Below, piece by piece: positions 38,763 through 39,544 of a stretch of 39,544 nt of DNA. The notes beneath the pieces were generated by a model. It was not told where the DNA came from, did not search any database, and was given only the letters and a program-made list of their open reading frames with translations. Position 1 is the first letter of the stretch; each line of letters begins with the position of its first letter. Location of the stretch: contig JAHIZT010000039.1 of the NCBI GenBank assembly GCA_018814355.1, forward strand, positions 1 through 39,544. Reading direction: 5' to 3'. Both the position numbers and the translations under genes were made by a program. The DNA comes from Candidatus Thermoplasmatota archaeon. GTDB lineage: Archaea > Thermoplasmatota > Thermoplasmata > UBA10834.

Positions 38763-39544
38763 ATGACGTTCAAAAATCTTAAGCTCATAGCGCCTCTTCT
38801 GGAGGCAATTGCTAGACAGGGTTATACTGCGCCAACACCAATACAGGAACAGGCAATCCCTCATATTCTTCAAGGCAAGGATTTGATTGGGATCGCACAA
38901 ACTGGCACAGGAAAGACCGCTGCATTTGTTCTGCCCCTATTGCAGTTAATGTCACAATCACCTAGGCGTATTATCCCTAAGTCTCCTAGAACTCTAGTTC
39001 TTGCGCCAACTAGAGAATTGGCTGCGCAGATAGATGAAAGCTTTGCAACCTACGGCTCATTTATGAGATTCAGGCACACTGTAATGTTCGGCGGTGTCAG
39101 CCAAGGCGCTCAGGTTAGAGCAGTTACCGAGGGTGTTGATGTCCTAGTCGCTACACCTGGCAGATTATTGGACTTGATGAATCAGGGCTACGTGAATCTA
39201 AACCATTTAGAATTCCTTGTTCTCGATGAGGTTGATAGAATGCTTGACATGGGATTCATAGTTGATGTCAAAAGAATCATTTCAAAATTGCCGACACACC
39301 GACAATCAATATTTTTGTCAGCAACAATGCCGCAAAAGATAAGCGAGCTTGCAAGAACATTGCTCCGTCATCCTGTGCGCGTTGAAGTTGCTCCTCAAGC
39401 AACCACAGTAAAGCAGGTTCAACAAAAAGTCCTCTTTGTAGACGAAAGAAACAAAATCGCGATCTTATTGGAATTGTTGAAACGTGAAGATTTGAGATGT
39501 GTACTGATATTTGCAAGAACAAAAAGAAGAGCCAACAACGTCGC
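38763..39544 (+). CDS. DEAD-box RNA helicase, RhlE-type (partial)
   Basis: The first 260 codons are present; the 3' end lies beyond the window. The ATG at 38763 has GGAGAG upstream. Helicase motifs are in order: the Q motif (GYTAPTPIQEQAIP), AQTGTGKT (motif I), PTRELAAQ (Ia), TPGRLLDL (Ib), motif II as VLDEVDRMLDMGF, and SATMP (III). Motif II reads Asp-Glu-Val-Asp rather than Asp-Glu-Ala-Asp. The order and wording match bacterial RhlE/DeaD enzymes, which unwind RNA in ribosome assembly or decay. The sequence is clearly AT-richer than the rest of the window, with AAA/TTG/ATT codons frequent, so it was probably acquired from bacteria. Confidence 0.9.
   Translation, partial: MTFKNLKLIAPLLEAIARQGYTAPTPIQEQAIPHILQGKDLIGIAQTGTGKTAAFVLPLLQLMSQSPRRIIPKSPRTLVLAPTRELAAQIDESFATYGSFMRFRHTVMFGGVSQGAQVRAVTEGVDVLVATPGRLLDLMNQGYVNLNHLEFLVLDEVDRMLDMGFIVDVKRIISKLPTHRQSIFLSATMPQKISELARTLLRHPVRVEVAPQATTVKQVQQKVLFVDERNKIAILLELLKREDLRCVLIFARTKRRANNV

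Noticed and set aside
38561-38788. A 75-residue minus-strand frame overlapping the membrane protein start
   Set aside because: It runs through the first membrane helix in another frame and gives Gly/Asp/Ser-rich sequence without a family; the hydrophobic frame is preferred.

Overview
The window is a stretch of archaeal chromosome, about 57% GC by eye. The archaeal assignment rests on an archaeal-length uS15, stand-alone Kae1, fibrillarin FlpA, a RecJ-like DHH nuclease beside the uS15 gene, AT-rich TATA-type promoters and archaeal tRNAs. The mixture of genes (HdrE/DsrM-like membrane subunit, DUF3795, winged-helix proteins, GlmM/GlmU pair) fits Thermoplasmatota or a related euryarchaeal group, but that placement is inference.

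Layout: 1-1532 (minus) carries a truncated HdrE/DsrM/NarI-type membrane subunit and a BPL_N-type amidotransferase-like protein, then tRNA-Val(GAC). 2048-5542 (minus) is a probable operon of a winged-helix/CBS protein and two cation:proton antiporters. 5720-9990 (plus) is a compact three-gene operon: an octopine/nopaline-type dehydrogenase, a B12-binding glutamate-mutase-like fusion, and an asparagine-synthetase-like enzyme whose glutaminase cysteine is replaced. It looks like an undescribed pathway. 10428-20620 holds redox, protease, DsrE, sensor-kinase, OCD/AlaDH and kae1 genes, plus a probable 28-residue zinc-binding microprotein. 20623-23850 (minus) is an information-processing block: DUF5678, DHH nuclease, uS15, Nudix, FlpA. 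23913-25120 (plus) has a winged-helix protein and two tandem paralogous small proteins, the first with an in-frame UAG. 25133-25895 and 30964-31733 are two copies of one unit: a palindrome, a DUF3800 gene at fixed spacing and a structured 3' element. Between them lie an IMPase, an NAD kinase without a normal start codon, a membrane protein, a JAMM protease, a Fic protein and a secreted clostripain-like protease. 31818-34345 (minus) is GlmM-GlmU. 34598-39544 holds a small protein with a hairpin leader, a DnaJ-zinc-finger-like protein, tRNA-Leu(CAG), DUF3795, an ArnR-like winged helix, a 4Fe-4S protein with a frameshifted membrane protein, and the start of an AT-rich bacterial-type DEAD-box helicase.

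Strongest novelty candidates: (1) the dehydrogenase / B12 mutase-like / Cys-less AsnB operon, whose last enzyme is built like beta-lactam or carbapenam synthetases and could close an amide on an opine-like substrate; and (2) the DUF3800 unit, found twice within 6 kb with a matching upstream palindrome and downstream folded element, suggesting a small mobile or RNA-associated system. The -1 overlap of IMPase and NAD kinase at an apparent ACG start is a third point worth checking.
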